A DNA stretch of 64,000 bases, from assembly GCF_026914265.1 (NCBI RefSeq), contig NC_069129.1, positions 75,152,049 to 75,216,048 on the forward strand, written 5' to 3'. Of this stretch, positions 1-12,237 are shown piece by piece. Origin of the DNA: Mya arenaria (taxonomy: Eukaryota > Mollusca > Bivalvia > Myida > Myidae). The notes under the pieces were generated by a model that was given only the letters and a program-made list of their open reading frames with translations, had not been told where the DNA came from and searched no databases. Each line of letters starts with the position of its first letter. Within the stretch, counting starts at the first letter, position 1. Both the position numbers and the translations under genes were made by a program.

Positions 1-621
1 CAAATGGACAAGATTTCAAGAAAAAAAATGCTATAAGACATATAACACACATCAAGCGACCAAATATTACCTGTTACAGAAATGATTTGTGATCAGCAGA
101 ATGTAGTAATATTTTATATTTATGTTTGCGAGAAAAATCATAACATTGTTGAGTTTGTTTCTTTTTCAATCATATAACAAGACACCAAGAGGAAACTTTT
201 TCCCATTACTTATTTTTTAAATCCCATCACAAGGGAACAGACCAGATATATATTTTTCATACTGATATTGACATGCAAAATATTTAAATCTTGGGGATTA
301 TGAGGAACCATATGATTGTGTAAACGCTATGTGTTTTTGCTAATTCGAAAATCGTTAAACGATTATGATATTCAGATGATACCAGATATGATTCCGATAT
401 TAACATAACAGACAAAAAATCATATTGCATAACTGAAACTAATGTACAGATAAATAGATTGATTATTCAAACACAGGAAAGTGTAAATAAACAAATATAT
501 GGGCTAATTAAAGCACACACGAATGCTGGAAAATCTACTAAAGCGTTTGAAAAGATGTAACTTAAAGAATTAAAAAAAAAAAAAAAAAAAAAAACCACCG
601 GATGGAAATTTTTTTTAACAA

Positions 622-1005
622 ATGACGGACGACCTAATTGACACAGGTGAGTTGAAAACAGAATTTAACCAACAACGTACTCAGCGAGATGCCCAATATA
701 ATGATTGAGACACTCGAGTAAATGCTAATGATTCTAAAATACAAGTGGTGAGAGATTTGATAAGTACAGAGGACGAACAATTGAATAAGCTCAGCAAAAT
801 AACGCTAAAGATGAATCGGCTTTACTAAAAGACAAGATGTTATCATTACCAAATGCTGCCGATTTTATAGCTTTAAAAAGGAACTATAAAAAATTAAAAA
901 TGATAAGATTAATTTAATTTAAAGTTGATGAAGGAGTACGTTTATCAATTAAGGTGAACAATTTAGAAATTAAATTACGGTCACTTCAAATAGTTGATAT
1001 TTAAT
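622..1005 (+). pseudogene. Decayed coiled-coil-like coding remnant, family unknown
   Basis: From the ATG at 622 the plus strand reads as a charged, heptad-like protein (MTDDLIDTGELKTEF near the start, KVDEGVRLSIKVNNLEIKL near the end) once one moves between frames. The segment ends with a stop near 1003. The reading frame is interrupted, so I treat it as a remnant and not a live gene. A 23-bp poly-A run at 572-594 lies just upstream. I do not recognise the family; the Lys/Glu/Asn-rich composition suggests coiled coil. It could be the tail of an unidentified mobile element. Confidence 0.3.
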
Positions 1006-2440
1006 GTTGTCATAATTTCCAGTTTTACAGAGACTGTGATCGGTAGTTTAAGCTTCCTCAAGTTAATGCATACTTTGATAAGATTTACCTTTTGCGTTTT
1101 ATCTTTATTAAGAATTGTTGTGATAAGAGTAAGGTTTGTGCACATAAACTGGTTTAAACCCCCAGTAAATTTACATTTTACTGACCGTTCCAAGGCGGTA
1201 CCTAACAATTCTTGATAAGCATACCAATTATTTATATATATAGTATTTATGAACTGTGCTGTTTGTAGAGTTTTGTGCTGTTTCTTGTTTGTGATTTTGT
1301 GTTCTATGTCTTTGGCGTTTGCCCATTGCCACTTAACCGGGTTTATGTTTAAGTTTTTGCTACTGAGCATGTTTCTGTAGCTTTTTGCATATACATTGAA
1401 TCGCTGATTGCTAATAGTATTGCTCATCCCGATTTTTTTGGTTATGCTTTAAAGAAAATTCGTAAAATCAAAATGTTTCCAGCAGGTAGTTGGGCAGATA
1501 GATCCAATGAATTTCTTGGATATTATTTGAACCGTGGATATAGAGACAATATTTTGAAGAGTACTTGCCTCCTAGTTTTTGAAAAAGAATTCCTGAAACA
1601 AAATATAGGGTTGAATATAGTATCCTTACATAACTAATCTTTCAGTCCTTTGATTTTATGAAGATTTCGCTAATTCATGTTATCTTTAAAACATTTTTTG
1701 GCTGACTTGGAGTGTTTTGGCATGTGACGTCATATTCTTTAGATATTTTGCATAGGTAATCATTACATTTTGGAAGAAAATATTAGCTTATGTATGTCGC
1801 TTTTATTTTTAATAATGTTTTCTTTATTTGTTCCCAAAATTAGTACAATGTTGCTTTTTATTATGAAACTCTATTATCACACAGTTTTAAACCTTTTATT
1901 TTATAAGGCAGAATGTGTGTGATGCTCATAGTTTCAAACAAGGACTGCATCATACATTTTAAAAGCTTTTGCATTAGGTGCTCTGAATTGTATTCCTTCG
2001 TCTGCAGCTAGAGTTTGGATCTCTAATCATAAAAGTACATGGGGTTTACATAAAGGAAGTATGCATATATATATATATATATATATATATCTACTACAGA
2101 TATTAAGGTGACCATATATATATTAATCTAGGCATTATGGGGACCGCTGGATTAAGGCGACAAAAATTGGTCTCCTTAATATTTTCAGTCCAGATTTGAT
2201 GTATCAAATGTCAATAAAAATGTCCATTGACAGTAAGTTGATAAGCTTGAATGTTTATTTACGAGATCATTTCATTGTTTTAAATCTTATTCTCTTTTAA
2301 TATTAAAAAAAATATTCTTAAACTTTTGTGTGAGTATATTTGTGTATCCATAAAAATAGCTATTAAGGCGACCAGGGAAAAAAATCATAATTTTGGTCAA
2401 AAATAGCTATATACTAAGCATTTTTTATTTGTTTTACTTT
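1006..2440. other. AT-rich intergenic DNA with TA microsatellite and an ATTAAGGNGACC motif cluster
   Basis: No supported gene. A (TA)n tract lies at about 2063-2090. It is followed to about 2380 by scattered copies of the motif ATTAAGG(T/C)GACC and its complement (for example near 2103, 2152, 2189 and 2363). The same motif clusters again at 26.2-26.6 kb, so it is a dispersed low-complexity repeat family. A 148-codon minus-strand ORF at 981-1427 has an ATG but no recognisable family, and was not called. Confidence 0.5.
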
Positions 2441-2447
2441 ATTTAAA

Positions 2448-2659
2448 GCCTATTGTATATTATGCCGAAGTTTCATTCCATAAAAAACAGAAATGAAGAA
2501 ATTCGATATTTCGTGTACCATCAGCATCCAAATTTTCAAGTATACAGAAATTTAACTTTCCGGAATATAACGGAAATTTTCGGGTATCTCCGTGGTACCA
2601 TCTCCGTGCAATTATGCAGTATGGCGTTCATCTCTTACGGAAAGAGAATGGTAACTTGG
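2448..2659 (+). pseudogene. Exon-like coding remnant
   Basis: The segment follows an AG acceptor (TTTAAAG) and ends at a good GTAAGT donor. In one frame it reads through peptides such as FPEYNGNFRVSPWYHLRAI with a single early in-frame stop after about 15 codons. Codon-like structure plus both splice sites suggest an exon of a decayed or recently broken gene. I do not recognise the protein, and no neighbouring exon could be joined by phase. Confidence 0.25.
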
Positions 2660-3145
2660 TAAGTGTTTAAAATACATATTCAACGTTTTTTTTTTCATTT
2701 ATTTTTATGACTTTTGTACAGTAGTATAAATCGTCCACCCTTTGGATGAAAAGCAAATGATTTATCCGGATTTTGTTCATCCGAAACTAAATCACTAGTA
2801 TCAACATACGGTGTAATTTTTGCTTGTATTTTGGAGAAACTCGATAGATTTCTAGCAAACTTGGTTCACCACTACATCGTCGCTTATTATTATTTGGTAT
2901 GTTCCAATCTAAAAAGTGATTTGCTCCCTTAACATCTCAGATTTTAATAAATAAAAGACGAAAGGATACAAATGCCTTACATTTTGTTTGTCAATGTTAT
3001 GTCAATAGTCATTCTCATCACCTTTGAATAGCAAGTTAGAACGAACACTATCACCAATTCGTATTGTGGCTTTTTGCATGTGTCTTAAATTCTCATATTT
3101 GATAATAAATGCAACAATAAAATATTTCCCTTATTCTGCCACAGT

Positions 3146-4602
3146 TATGCACCAGTCAATTGTAACCATGGCCCCCAGGTCTTGTTTATACCGGGGATAG
3201 CAGGGAAAATGGGCCATGTTTTTACCTTCCAGGTGGACCGGCAGTGCTGAGTGAATGCGGTGTTATTGTTTTGCGCTGAAAACAGGGAATGGGCCTAACC
3301 TAGGATGTCCCCAGGGGCATTTGATGGGAACTGGTCATTTCGTAACCTTACCATTTCGTAACTGCTGAATCTTGGTTATTTCGTTACCATTCTGTTAGTC
3401 AATTCGTAACCGTCAAGTAATCAATTTCTCATATGGTAACCACCATTTAACAAGGTGATAAATAGTACACTTAGCACCTCGTTAAGTGTATTGTTCGAAC
3501 GTGGATGTATATGGCACAGCAACCAAGACACCAATTGGGAGACATTACTCAAATTCTCACTAGTAACAATCCAATAATTTATGTTACTCAATAGTTATTA
3601 GATATATATATATCATGCTAAATTAGAAATGATTTATTATTCTACCAAAATATGTTAATTATTTTCTTACATTTTGCTTACTTATAAACAATAATTAAAG
3701 ACTGATCGCAACGTATTTTTGAGTAAAATTACGTTTATATAAATGATCATTCTTGACCTATTTCATTGACTATATCTGTTTGAATTGTTTAAAACGAACA
3801 AAATGTTGTTCTGTTCTTTTCTCAATTGATCCATATTCTGCATACTTTATATCCGAAAACGACAAAAAACAGCCTTAAATTATTAGTTATGGTATTAATT
3901 TCCAATAACAAGATACAAAATTAAACATATCGGCACATTTTTAATACAATAAGCATATAAAAAGCGCATACTCTCATTCGGCAAACTCACTACATTTTAC
4001 AATACTTCTATGCAATTTAAAAAAAATGAAATTCTAAAGTTATATGGTCTATATATTTAAAAGATATTGGCTTAAGGTCACAATTTCTCTCAATGGTAGA
4101 ACATCTATGAATTAAAAAATTATTACATTTAACATTCAGCCTGCTTATAATATTTCCTTCGCAACATAAAAAATAGCTAGTGTGAATGTTTCTATTTGTC
4201 ATAGTTTCAGAGTTTATTGGCAAATCGCACTACACTATTAGGAATAAAGAAGGAATACAACTACTAGATTTAACTTTGTTTATGTTGTTATTTTTATGTT
4301 TTATACTTACAGTAAGCTTATTTTGTAAATTCAAATGGTATTAAATTAATTCCTCATAATTATAGGAGTCAACGGTTAAGATATGACCATTCGATTTCTT
4401 AATGGATGAATTGACTTACACAATGGTTACGAAATGACCAACAATGAGCGGTTACGAAATGATCATAATTCATTTGACAGGGCTTTTACCAGCTGTTTGT
4501 CTGTGCAGAGCGGGAAATTTACCCGGGATTGGCTGGACCGAAAGTAAGTCCCCGCTATTAGCAGGACCTTGGGGGCCCATGCTGCAATTGACTGTTGCAT
4601 TA
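3146..4602. mobile_element. ATGCACCAG-ended MITE, interrupted copy
   Basis: Left end ATGCACCAGTCAATTGTAAC near 3147 and right end CAATTGACTGTTGCATTAT near 4585-4602 are inverted repeats of each other. The interior carries the same GC-rich blocks (ACCTTCCAGG, GGGATAGC, CCCGGGATTGGCTGGAC) as the complete 308-bp copy at 21799-22106. The copy is split by an unrelated insertion at 3325-4470. Related ends are also seen at about 27812 and 50990-51154. It is non-coding; the transposase source is unknown. Confidence 0.75.
3325..4470. mobile_element. 1146-bp inverted-repeat element nested in the MITE
   Basis: A 7-bp direct repeat CATTTGA flanks the insert (3318-3324 and 4471-4477), and the host MITE reads continuously once the insert and one repeat are ignored. 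The ends are an imperfect inverted repeat of about 100 bp built from copies of CATTTCGTAAC (about 3336-3420 left; the complement at about 4375-4460 right). The AT-rich interior holds no credible coding region. It behaves like a foldback or MITE-type DNA element. The superfamily is unknown. Confidence 0.7.
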
Positions 4603-7173
4603 TTTGGATTTTTTCTTAACTTTACGACACGCCCCCCTACAGTATTTTATAGTCAAGTTTAGTAATATTTATTTACAGAAATTGGATTACTTAACAAGTA
4701 AAGTAAACTGTACTGAGCTTTTGAACAAACCTACATACTTCTAAATCAAAATTGATATTTTAGGGTCTACACTGAATAAACCCAAAATGTTAGTTTTGAT
4801 TTGCTAAATTCGAACAGTATTAAGTCTATCCACACAAAATTTACAGGATCATCAGATAACAAATTGTCTAAAAATTCTCTGTTTGCCAAATAGGGAAGTC
4901 AGGTTTAAGTGGGGTTAAAAGGTTGCTATCTGTGACCAAAAAAATACTGTTCAAAATTGTGAGTATTCATTTATCTTTCGTTCAGTAAAGAGCATGCAAT
5001 GGCATAGTGGTTGGATTAGATAATCTGACAGCGGTGCTGGACGTCAGGAGTTCAAATATTGTTGTGAGTTCAATGTACCAAAAGAATACCTTTGGAATAC
5101 ACGATTATCTATAAAAATGGCAGAGCAAATTGCCCATATTGTAGTAATGTCTTAGATCCAGCTTGGATAATTTGGACACAGTAAGCGGTTCACACCCAGG
5201 GAAATTCTCAGATAAAACAGCGCCTATAAACTTGAACATTACATTTTTCATTGAGACAATTAAAGAAAAAACATCATTGCTGATCTTCTGAAATCAAATC
5301 TTCTAACATTCAAATATTTAATTTGTTGGATGAACTAAGGTTTATATTGATAAGAGATTGCTTCAGTTGGATTTAAACTAATCACCAACAAAAATATATG
5401 CATTAAAAACACACAATGTAAACAACTGCGCCACAGATCTTATCTGCATGTTATGGGTTTTTAAAATTTAGCAGTTAAATATAGATTAGCATACTGGTAG
5501 GTCTGGTTGGTCTGTTGCTTTAGTTGCTAAGTAAACATTATGTCAGTGATTTCATCACTATTTCTATTAAAATATCAGTTTTCTTCTTCAGGGCTTCTCA
5601 CATTTGCACCATTTTTTTACCATTTGAATCATAAAAAGATAACAAACACAAGAACTTAACACTTTGTGAATATTTAAGGAATGTAAGGGGTCAGATTTCA
5701 GATTGCTCATTATTTCTGGAACACTAAATACTTTATTTGATTGTGTACACTGCACTTTCTTGTTAAGCATTCATCCAAATCCTTTGGGTAAATTTTGGCA
5801 GAAAAACTGCTTTTGGATTTATACTGGTCATCAAAACCGGCACTGACAAAACATAAGACGTGTTTAATTAATGTGCGGGAAAGAGGTTTAAAGGTGTCCG
5901 CCCACAACGAAAGGCTTGCGGGTTGCAGTACCCCTTCAAGTAGTTCTTGAAAAAAATGATTCTCGCAGGTAGCATTTGATTATGTGTACATTGTATTTTT
6001 GTATGTATTTTCAAGTTTACACATGATTTATATAAGGTTTGTATAATTTTAGTTTTATTTAAGTTTTATTTTTTATTTTATTTTTTAAAGATTTGCCTGT
6101 CCCTGTCTGAACACTTAAATTCTTGGTCTTTGGACTATTGTCTGCAACTTCAAAACACACTTCTTGGAACAGGACACATTTTCCTGATATTTTATCCAGT
6201 TTGACTGCAATATAAGTTGTATTTATCAATAATTTAAGTAAAAAATTACATTTATATTTCCAGAATTACCTTGTAGTTATTTGTTAATTTGTTATAATTC
6301 ATGGATAGGTTTATTGCGAGTGTCATGGAAAGCTGGAACTTTTCAGTACACAACATGCAAACTGAGAATGAACTGTGTGTGCCGGCTTTGTGCACAAAAC
6401 GCAAGGCGGCTATGGTTAGTTGCGTCAAGATATCCTTGGGACCCCCCCCCCCCCCCTGGACACGCAATACAATTCGTGTTTCGCTGATAAGTTGGCTGGG
6501 ATCAGATCATCCATTTAGGGATTTAGATATGTTACCCCAGCCACCAACCCCAGCCACCAGGCTGAATGTTTAACCGTCATCAGACACTCTGCCATGAATG
6601 TGAGAGAGTTTAAAGCTATTTCTTATTTTCCTGTGTAACTATATTGATGTTTGATTAAATTTACGCCGTCGTGTTACTGAGTAACAATTTGAAATTGGGC
6701 CAAAATCATCAAGCTAGAGCTTGGTATAATCTTTTTCAAACTTCTGGGAGATTTCTGCCCTTGAAAGTATTTGCTCGCAGCCCGCCTCAAAGTTACACGT
6801 TCAGTATTTAAAGCTTTCGGATACACTTTTTTGTTAATTTGAGATCTTAATGACGCTACATTGTACTTCTAAGTAAATAGATGCTCAAAGTAACAAGATG
6901 CTCTGGGTGTTCACTGGGTGACAAAGGCTACCCAGTATTGGTTGTTTCTTTTTTCTGAAAAGATGTTTCTAGTGAATTGCCAAGTTGCAGTGGTTTTGAC
7001 GCCACAGAACCAGCACAGCTTCATGACAGATATATATGTTTTCGTCATTGATGTCAGTACTGCTGTATTGGTGGCCTCACAATTTCTGTGTGGAAATGTC
7101 ATCTGATACACTCATAACGGCGTATTTCTAGCATAGCTTTCATAAGTGCATGGCCATTCTCTGTCATTTTCAG
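4603..7173. other. Intergenic DNA; weak SINE-like remnant
   Basis: No supported gene. About 4990-5075 has a tRNA-like stretch (GGCATAGTGGTT as box A, GGAGTTCAAATAT as a poor box B) that may be an old SINE. A poly-C run lies at about 6441-6456. ORFs of 71-90 codons around 6252-6573 run across this poly-C tract and have no recognisable domain. Confidence 0.4.
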
Positions 7174-7286
7174 ATACACTGTGTTGTGTGTGGATAAGAA
7201 ATGCAGAGTGGTACCACCAATCACCTCATGGGGACAGTTCCTGCAGTTTACAGCAAAGCTCTCAATTGTAGCCCTACAAACTTCAG
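7174..7286 (+). CDS. Candidate internal exon, hypothetical protein
   Basis: An acceptor (CATTTTCAG) precedes 7174 and a strong donor GTAAGT starts at 7287. The 113-bp segment is open in the frame beginning after one base and encodes 37 residues including VLCVDKKCRVVPPITSWGQF, leaving one base (G). That phase fits the candidate exon at 9506-9583, which needs two bases to complete a codon. The family is not recognised. This is inference from splice sites and phase only, and the exon could belong to a non-coding transcript. Confidence 0.3.
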
Positions 7287-7416
7287 GTAAGTGATAAATC
7301 TGGGCTTCAAAATATCTCTGTACTCACTTTAAGTTTATACTTCATTTGAACAAAACTTACAATTTCAGCATCAAAATCCAGGTTTAGATCCCAGACCGAA
7401 CCTTGTCTCCTTTATT

Positions 7417-8255
7417 ATCCCCCGCCTATGAAATAGGGAGGGGGATATTGAAATGGCGTTGTCCGTCCGTCCTTCCGTCTTTTCTTCCGTCCGTCCTTCC
7501 TTCCGTCCATCACCTGCGTTTTCTCAGTAACTAGCCGGTAGAATTTCATGAAACTTTAAATAAATATGAACCACTTTACTGGAATGATGCCCGTCCAAAA
7601 AAAAATTTGATTGGTCAATTGTCCTTGGAGTTATTGCCCTTGAATTTTTGAAAAATGCACATTCACAGCCATTTCTCAGTCACTAGCTGGCAGAATTTCA
7701 TGAAACTTAAAATAAATATGAATTACTATACTGGGATGATGCCTGTTCATTTTTTTTTGGATTGGTCAATTGTACTTGGACTTATTGCCCTTGATTTTTT
7801 GAAAAACTCTCATTTACAGCCATTTCTCAGTAACTAGTTGGAAGAAATTCTTGAAACTTGAAATAAATATGAACCAACATACTGCGATGATGCCTGTTTA
7901 TTTATATTTTGGATTGTGTAATTTCTATTTGAGTTATTTGCCCTTGATTTATTAAAAGATCCATGTTTGCAGCCTTTTCTATGCAACTAGCTGGTAGAAT
8001 TTCATGACACTTGGAATAAATAAGAACCAACAGCGTGTGATGATGCCTGTCTATTTTTCTTTTGGATTGGTCAATTTTCCTTAGAGTTATTGCCCTTGAT
8101 TTATTAAAAAATCATTGTTTGCAGGCGTTTCTCAGTAACTAGCTGCTAGAATTTAATGAAACTTGAATGTTATCTGAACCTTCAAGCACAAACAAGCCAT
8201 TAAGCACAAACAAGCCATCGTTGGCGGGGGATATCTTTTCACTGAAAATGCTTAT
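7417..8255. mobile_element. Pearl/HINE-like element, ATCCCCCGCC family
   Basis: The 5' end is ATCCCCCGCC at 7417, followed by a palindromic stretch and a GTCC/TTCC microsatellite (about 7466-7510). About four diverged tandem units of about 145-160 bp follow, each carrying a version of TTTCTCAGTAACTAGCTGG and TTGCCCTTGATTTTT. Near the 3' end the inverse of the 5' motif, GGCGGGGGAT (8223-8232), is followed by the hairpin TTTTC-ACT-GAAAA (8236-8248). Bivalve pearl and insect DINE-1/HINE elements are known to combine a GTCY-type microsatellite, core repeats and a 3' hairpin. The assignment is by architecture. Confidence 0.65.
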
Positions 8256-9505
8256 TAAACTTCATTTCAGATGATCTATAAGCCAAATACATGTTCACTA
8301 CTTATGGCGGATAAGAACTTTCACAAATTGATTATAAATGCGTTTTCCCAGACATACACCCTCCTCTTGCAGATATTGCTCATGGTGAAGCTTGGGTGCC
8401 CTGGGCCGGTTATCCAGCCGCGTGGAATCAACATCTCCAGCTGAACTGGGGCCGGGAATTATATAAGAATCCTTAGCAGCATGGTGAGCTTTTGTGTATT
8501 TATTTCCAGGCTCGTATACCCATCCAGACTTCTGCGATTAAGCTTTCCTTTCGTCATTTTTTTAAATAAGGTATCTCAAGTCTTTCAATGAAATCACAAC
8601 TTTGGAGGCTAGATTTAAATTAAGGAACCATTATGTGTAGAAAGCCTTTTGGGTGATTTAAAGTCAAATTAGTAAACAGGATTCTCATGGTTCATGGTTT
8701 ATAATTGGCCTTGTGGACCTTTCATTCTTTACTTTGGTAAGAGCCGCTTAAGTATGTAAGAAGGGGGGGGGGGGTACAGATGTGATAGTAAACAGTGTTT
8801 AATAAGGTATATTTGTTTTTATTTTATCACCATTTTGAAGGTAATGATTGTGTTAAATCAGGGATAAGTAACAAGTTTAACACAAACACTGTAACATGTT
8901 CTTTATTTCAAATAAAGCTATAAATTATCTCTGGAGAATTTAGTCTGATCTCCATTTCTCAGAAAATGTAGCTGTCTAAGTGCCTATTCCATCAATGAGT
9001 ATCACTGTCTTTAAATTGCTGTTGTGGTACAGTTTAAATAGCAAAAGTTTTATGGCCCTGCTTGTTTGCAACTCCTCATTCATTTTTGTACAACAAGAAA
9101 GTAAGGGAATTCTAGAGATTTACTAGAATTATGGATTGTTTTTCTTGAGTTACACAGTACATAAGAAGGAATTAGTGTGTACACAACTCCTCATTTTATT
9201 CCTGTTTATTATTTATATATGTAACATAGATGTGTACAAGACTTACGGTACTGTAGAAACATGACATAAAAGAGCTCACTTTGATTAATTTTCTCAAAAA
9301 TAGATATCTTTACTGTTGAAGTAAGAACTTTTACTGCATATTAAGTAATGTCTTCTGCTCATCTTTATGACATCATTACATGGAATGGTGTCAACTTCCC
9401 AAGACACATTCCCACATGGCGCAGCTCATTTATATATATTGCTGATGGATTGTTTAGAATGGGACAGTTTTAATTGGACATAATGTTTTAATCGCCATTT
9501 TACAG
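8256..9505. other. Intergenic or intronic DNA, nothing recognised
   Basis: AT-rich sequence with a poly-G run at about 8764-8774. A GC-richer 100-bp patch near 8370-8470 follows an acceptor-like CTCTTGCAG but has no long open frame. No repeat ends or RNA genes were recognised. Confidence 0.4.
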
Positions 9506-9583
9506 AGTGCCAGCCAGTCATTGCTGTTCTTTGCATTGCTGAGGAGGACAGTCCTGCCAACATAACAGTTTGTTCAATAACAG
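9506..9583 (+). CDS. Candidate internal exon, hypothetical protein
   Basis: An acceptor (TTTTACAG) precedes 9506 and a donor GTAAAA follows 9583. The frame that joins in phase to the exon at 7174-7286 is open and reads ECQPVIAVLCIAEEDSPANI and onward, leaving one base. Continuing into the next acceptor (AG before 10483) reaches a stop after two further codons, so 10483-10493 could be the end of the coding part. The protein is not recognised. The phase match of two exons is the main support. Confidence 0.3.
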
Positions 9584-9980
9584 GTAAAAAAACTGGTCTC
9601 ACTTTACATTTTCAACCACTGTTCGATCGTAACAATTATCAAAGAACCGGCTAGTCTCAATCATGCAGCCGCTCTAATTAGAGTCAATGAACGATATAGA
9701 TCCGTATACAAGCGTCTAGATGATCGAGACTAAATTGGCAACATGAGAACATTTATTTCATTTCCTGATTCTTGAAAATTACGTGAACAAATGACAATTC
9801 TACTACCATTTAAAGTTTGATTAATTTTCGGACAAATGTGTTTGTTTTAATTTGCCTTCCGCTTAAAGTAAACGTATATATACTGGGCAAGAAGTGCTGA
9901 ATTTCATCGTGAATGACAGTGATTATCCAAAAGTTGAATTTGGTTCGGACATGTTTTACGGGAATTCAAAGACATTTTTT

Positions 9981-10092
9981 GTCAGCCGTCTTATATCACA
10001 GGTTTCCATGCATTTTCGCATACATTGGTTCATTCCAAGATAAAAATTATAACCTTTTTCAAAACGTTCAATCTGTGAGAGTGCAGCTTTAA
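9981..10092. mobile_element. TTAA MITE (AGCTGCACTC family), right-end fragment
   Basis: This is the right half of the family whose full copies lie at 12238, 15812 and 31154. It contains the shared block TCTTATATCAC...GGTTCATTCCAAGA and ends TGTGAGAGTGCAGCTTTAA, with TTAA at 10089-10092. No left end was found. Confidence 0.6.
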
Positions 10093-11444
10093 TAGACCTG
10101 TAAAGACTTGTCGATGTGAAACTTAACTCTCAATCAAACTATGGTAAAAGATCAAACGCGGGGCTCCGTGTGCGGCATAGACTGCTAATTTTTATTTAAT
10201 ATGATGAAGAGCTAGTTAAGTTATCTTTTTTAAAAGTCTTCATTTGAAGCAAAAAAATGTTTCAATACCCTGTATGAATTTTCTTCACCGGATATTGATT
10301 CATAAAAAACATTGCTCCAGGGTGCGGAGCTACTTTTTGCTATATGTCTATATGGAAAAATCTTCTCCTCAGAAGTCAACTTTGTTTCCCAATGTGCAAG
10401 GCATAATCGGTGAAAATAATTTCAGTAAAAGTCACTGATTATTATTATTGTGATTATTATTAATAAACTTTTACTATTTCAGGAGACAAATAGAAACACA
10501 GAGGTGCTATACATTCCGATGGAAAAGACAACAAAAGCATCTCCCATCATTTTGGCGTGGCTCAGATCAAGAGGAGAATTTTAAGAAAGGTAATAACTGA
10601 GCAACTAAGAACATGCAAGTTGCACTGGTTAGAGTGTAAGACCCATCTCGCTTCATAAGAATTGATAATCATCAATGTATTAAATCAAGAAATTGAAACG
10701 TGTCTTGTCTTTTGCAGTGTTTTTGAAATAGAATATAATTTAAAAAAAAAACTAAATTATATTTTACTATGATTGTGAATGTGTGAGGTTTTCTTCTGAT
10801 CATTCTCTCTCAAAAACAAGATACAAAAAACATATTTGTAGATTTTTTTGTTTTACTTGTAAAGTTTTAAGTTTGTATTTTAGGCAAAGCCTTTTATTTT
10901 GCTCAATACAAACTTAAATATTGTAAGAGTTATGGCCCTTTGTAATTTTTAAACAGATACATTTTTTCATGTTTTTGTAAGCCCATTATTTAGTGACCTT
11001 TAATATTCTCACCAGCTGCATTATAAAGTCAGACCAAAAGTGTCCAGTTAGAATCCTTTCTCAAATCAGGTGAGCTATATAGGGCCATCTCTGTGTTTGT
11101 CTGACAAAAAAACAATAATCAATCTTTGAGTTAAATTTACAAATATTGTTGTAAAATGTTTTGTGAAGACATACAATTGGATTACTTTGTGTCAATAGGA
11201 TTAAGGTTTCTGCACATAAAAATTATTTAGAATAGCATTTGGGTCAGTCGGTTCATGTTCAATATTACTGATAGTATAAGTGGAAGCAGTGACTTAAAAT
11301 TAATTACCAAACAGTTTCTGCTCAATTGAGTTAACATACGAGTTATGAAACTTGGAATACTAGTTCTTGGTGGCATAAATGAAAGACCTTGTTTTGTCAC
11401 ATTGACTTGTAATCAAGCACTAACTTCCTCTAAAAAAATTTCAG
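10093..11444. other. AT-rich spacer, no supported gene
   Basis: One acceptor-flanked open stretch (10483-10568, reading NTEVLYIPMEKTTKASPIIL in a frame that does not match the upstream exon phase) was noted. Nothing else was recognised apart from short A/T-rich runs. Confidence 0.35.
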
Positions 11445-11759
11445 GTGATGGTTGGGCACACACAAGAAGACATAGATCACAGGTGTCCAGGCATATGAGT
11501 AGACAGGAGTTTCACACTCTGCCAAACTTACTTCTTCAAAGGAGCAGAAAGCTTCTCAAGATCCCGCACTGCACACTTAGATATAGTCTTTGACTACAAC
11601 AAGGGGATGAAGGTACAGAGAGGTCCAATTGAAATCAATTCTGTGCTGCGTCATTTCTGCATTCTGGAAGTCGATGGACATGATTTATCATGGCATCAAG
11701 TGTGCAGTTTGTCGACTATCAGCAGTCTTGTTCACCAGTTGTGCAACTTGAGCTGGTAG
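11445..11759 (+). pseudogene. DUF7869-like protein remnant
   Basis: After an acceptor (TTTCAG) the plus strand reads VMVGHTQEDIDHRCPGI, then about 30 codons later AHLDIVFDYNKGMK. The pair of motifs (V)GHTxEDID and LDxVFDY is, to my recollection, typical of DUF7869-containing proteins, a multi-copy family in molluscs, sponges and cnidarians of unknown function. An in-frame TGA follows the first motif, so the piece is a decayed copy or an exon with an error. The frame is otherwise open to 11759. The upstream part of the domain was not found. Confidence 0.4.
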
Positions 11760-12237
11760 CTTTATTGCTTGAAGCCACAGCATAAGAGGGGGAAGGTGCA
11801 GGCTCATCAAAAAGTCTCAAAAGTTGAAACTAGGAAAAGAAGTTTGTCAAGAGTGTGAATCTATTTGCTTTGAAAACAATCGTTACAATGATTTGGTTTC
11901 CTTTGAAACTTGATACATACTATACTGCATTTTTCATACTAAAGGGTAAATGATGTCGCCATTTCCTGTATGTATTTAAATAACATATGTTTCCACAATT
12001 AATATTTTTAGGGAATTTTTCTCAACCTAATGAATGAGATTAAATTGTACAGCGTTATATGAGCTTTAACATGCGTTTTCTGTTTCTTCAAAATTGTTGA
12101 AAAATTGTCAGAAGATAATTAGACCAGTATCCATTACTGCAATCATACAATCAAATATACAGGGACAAACCCATTGGGCATATAATATAATTAAACCCTG
12201 TTTAGGGGCGCGAGGCAAACAGAGTTACTTTCAAACG

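Noticed and set aside
981-1427. 148-codon minus-strand ORF with an ATG
   Set aside because: AT-driven Asn/Lys/Thr/Ile-rich composition, no domain, no splice or promoter context; possibly part of a repeat. Kept only as a note.
6252-6573. Overlapping ORFs of 68-90 codons
   Set aside because: They depend on a poly-C/poly-G tract for Pro or Gly runs and show no recognisable domain.
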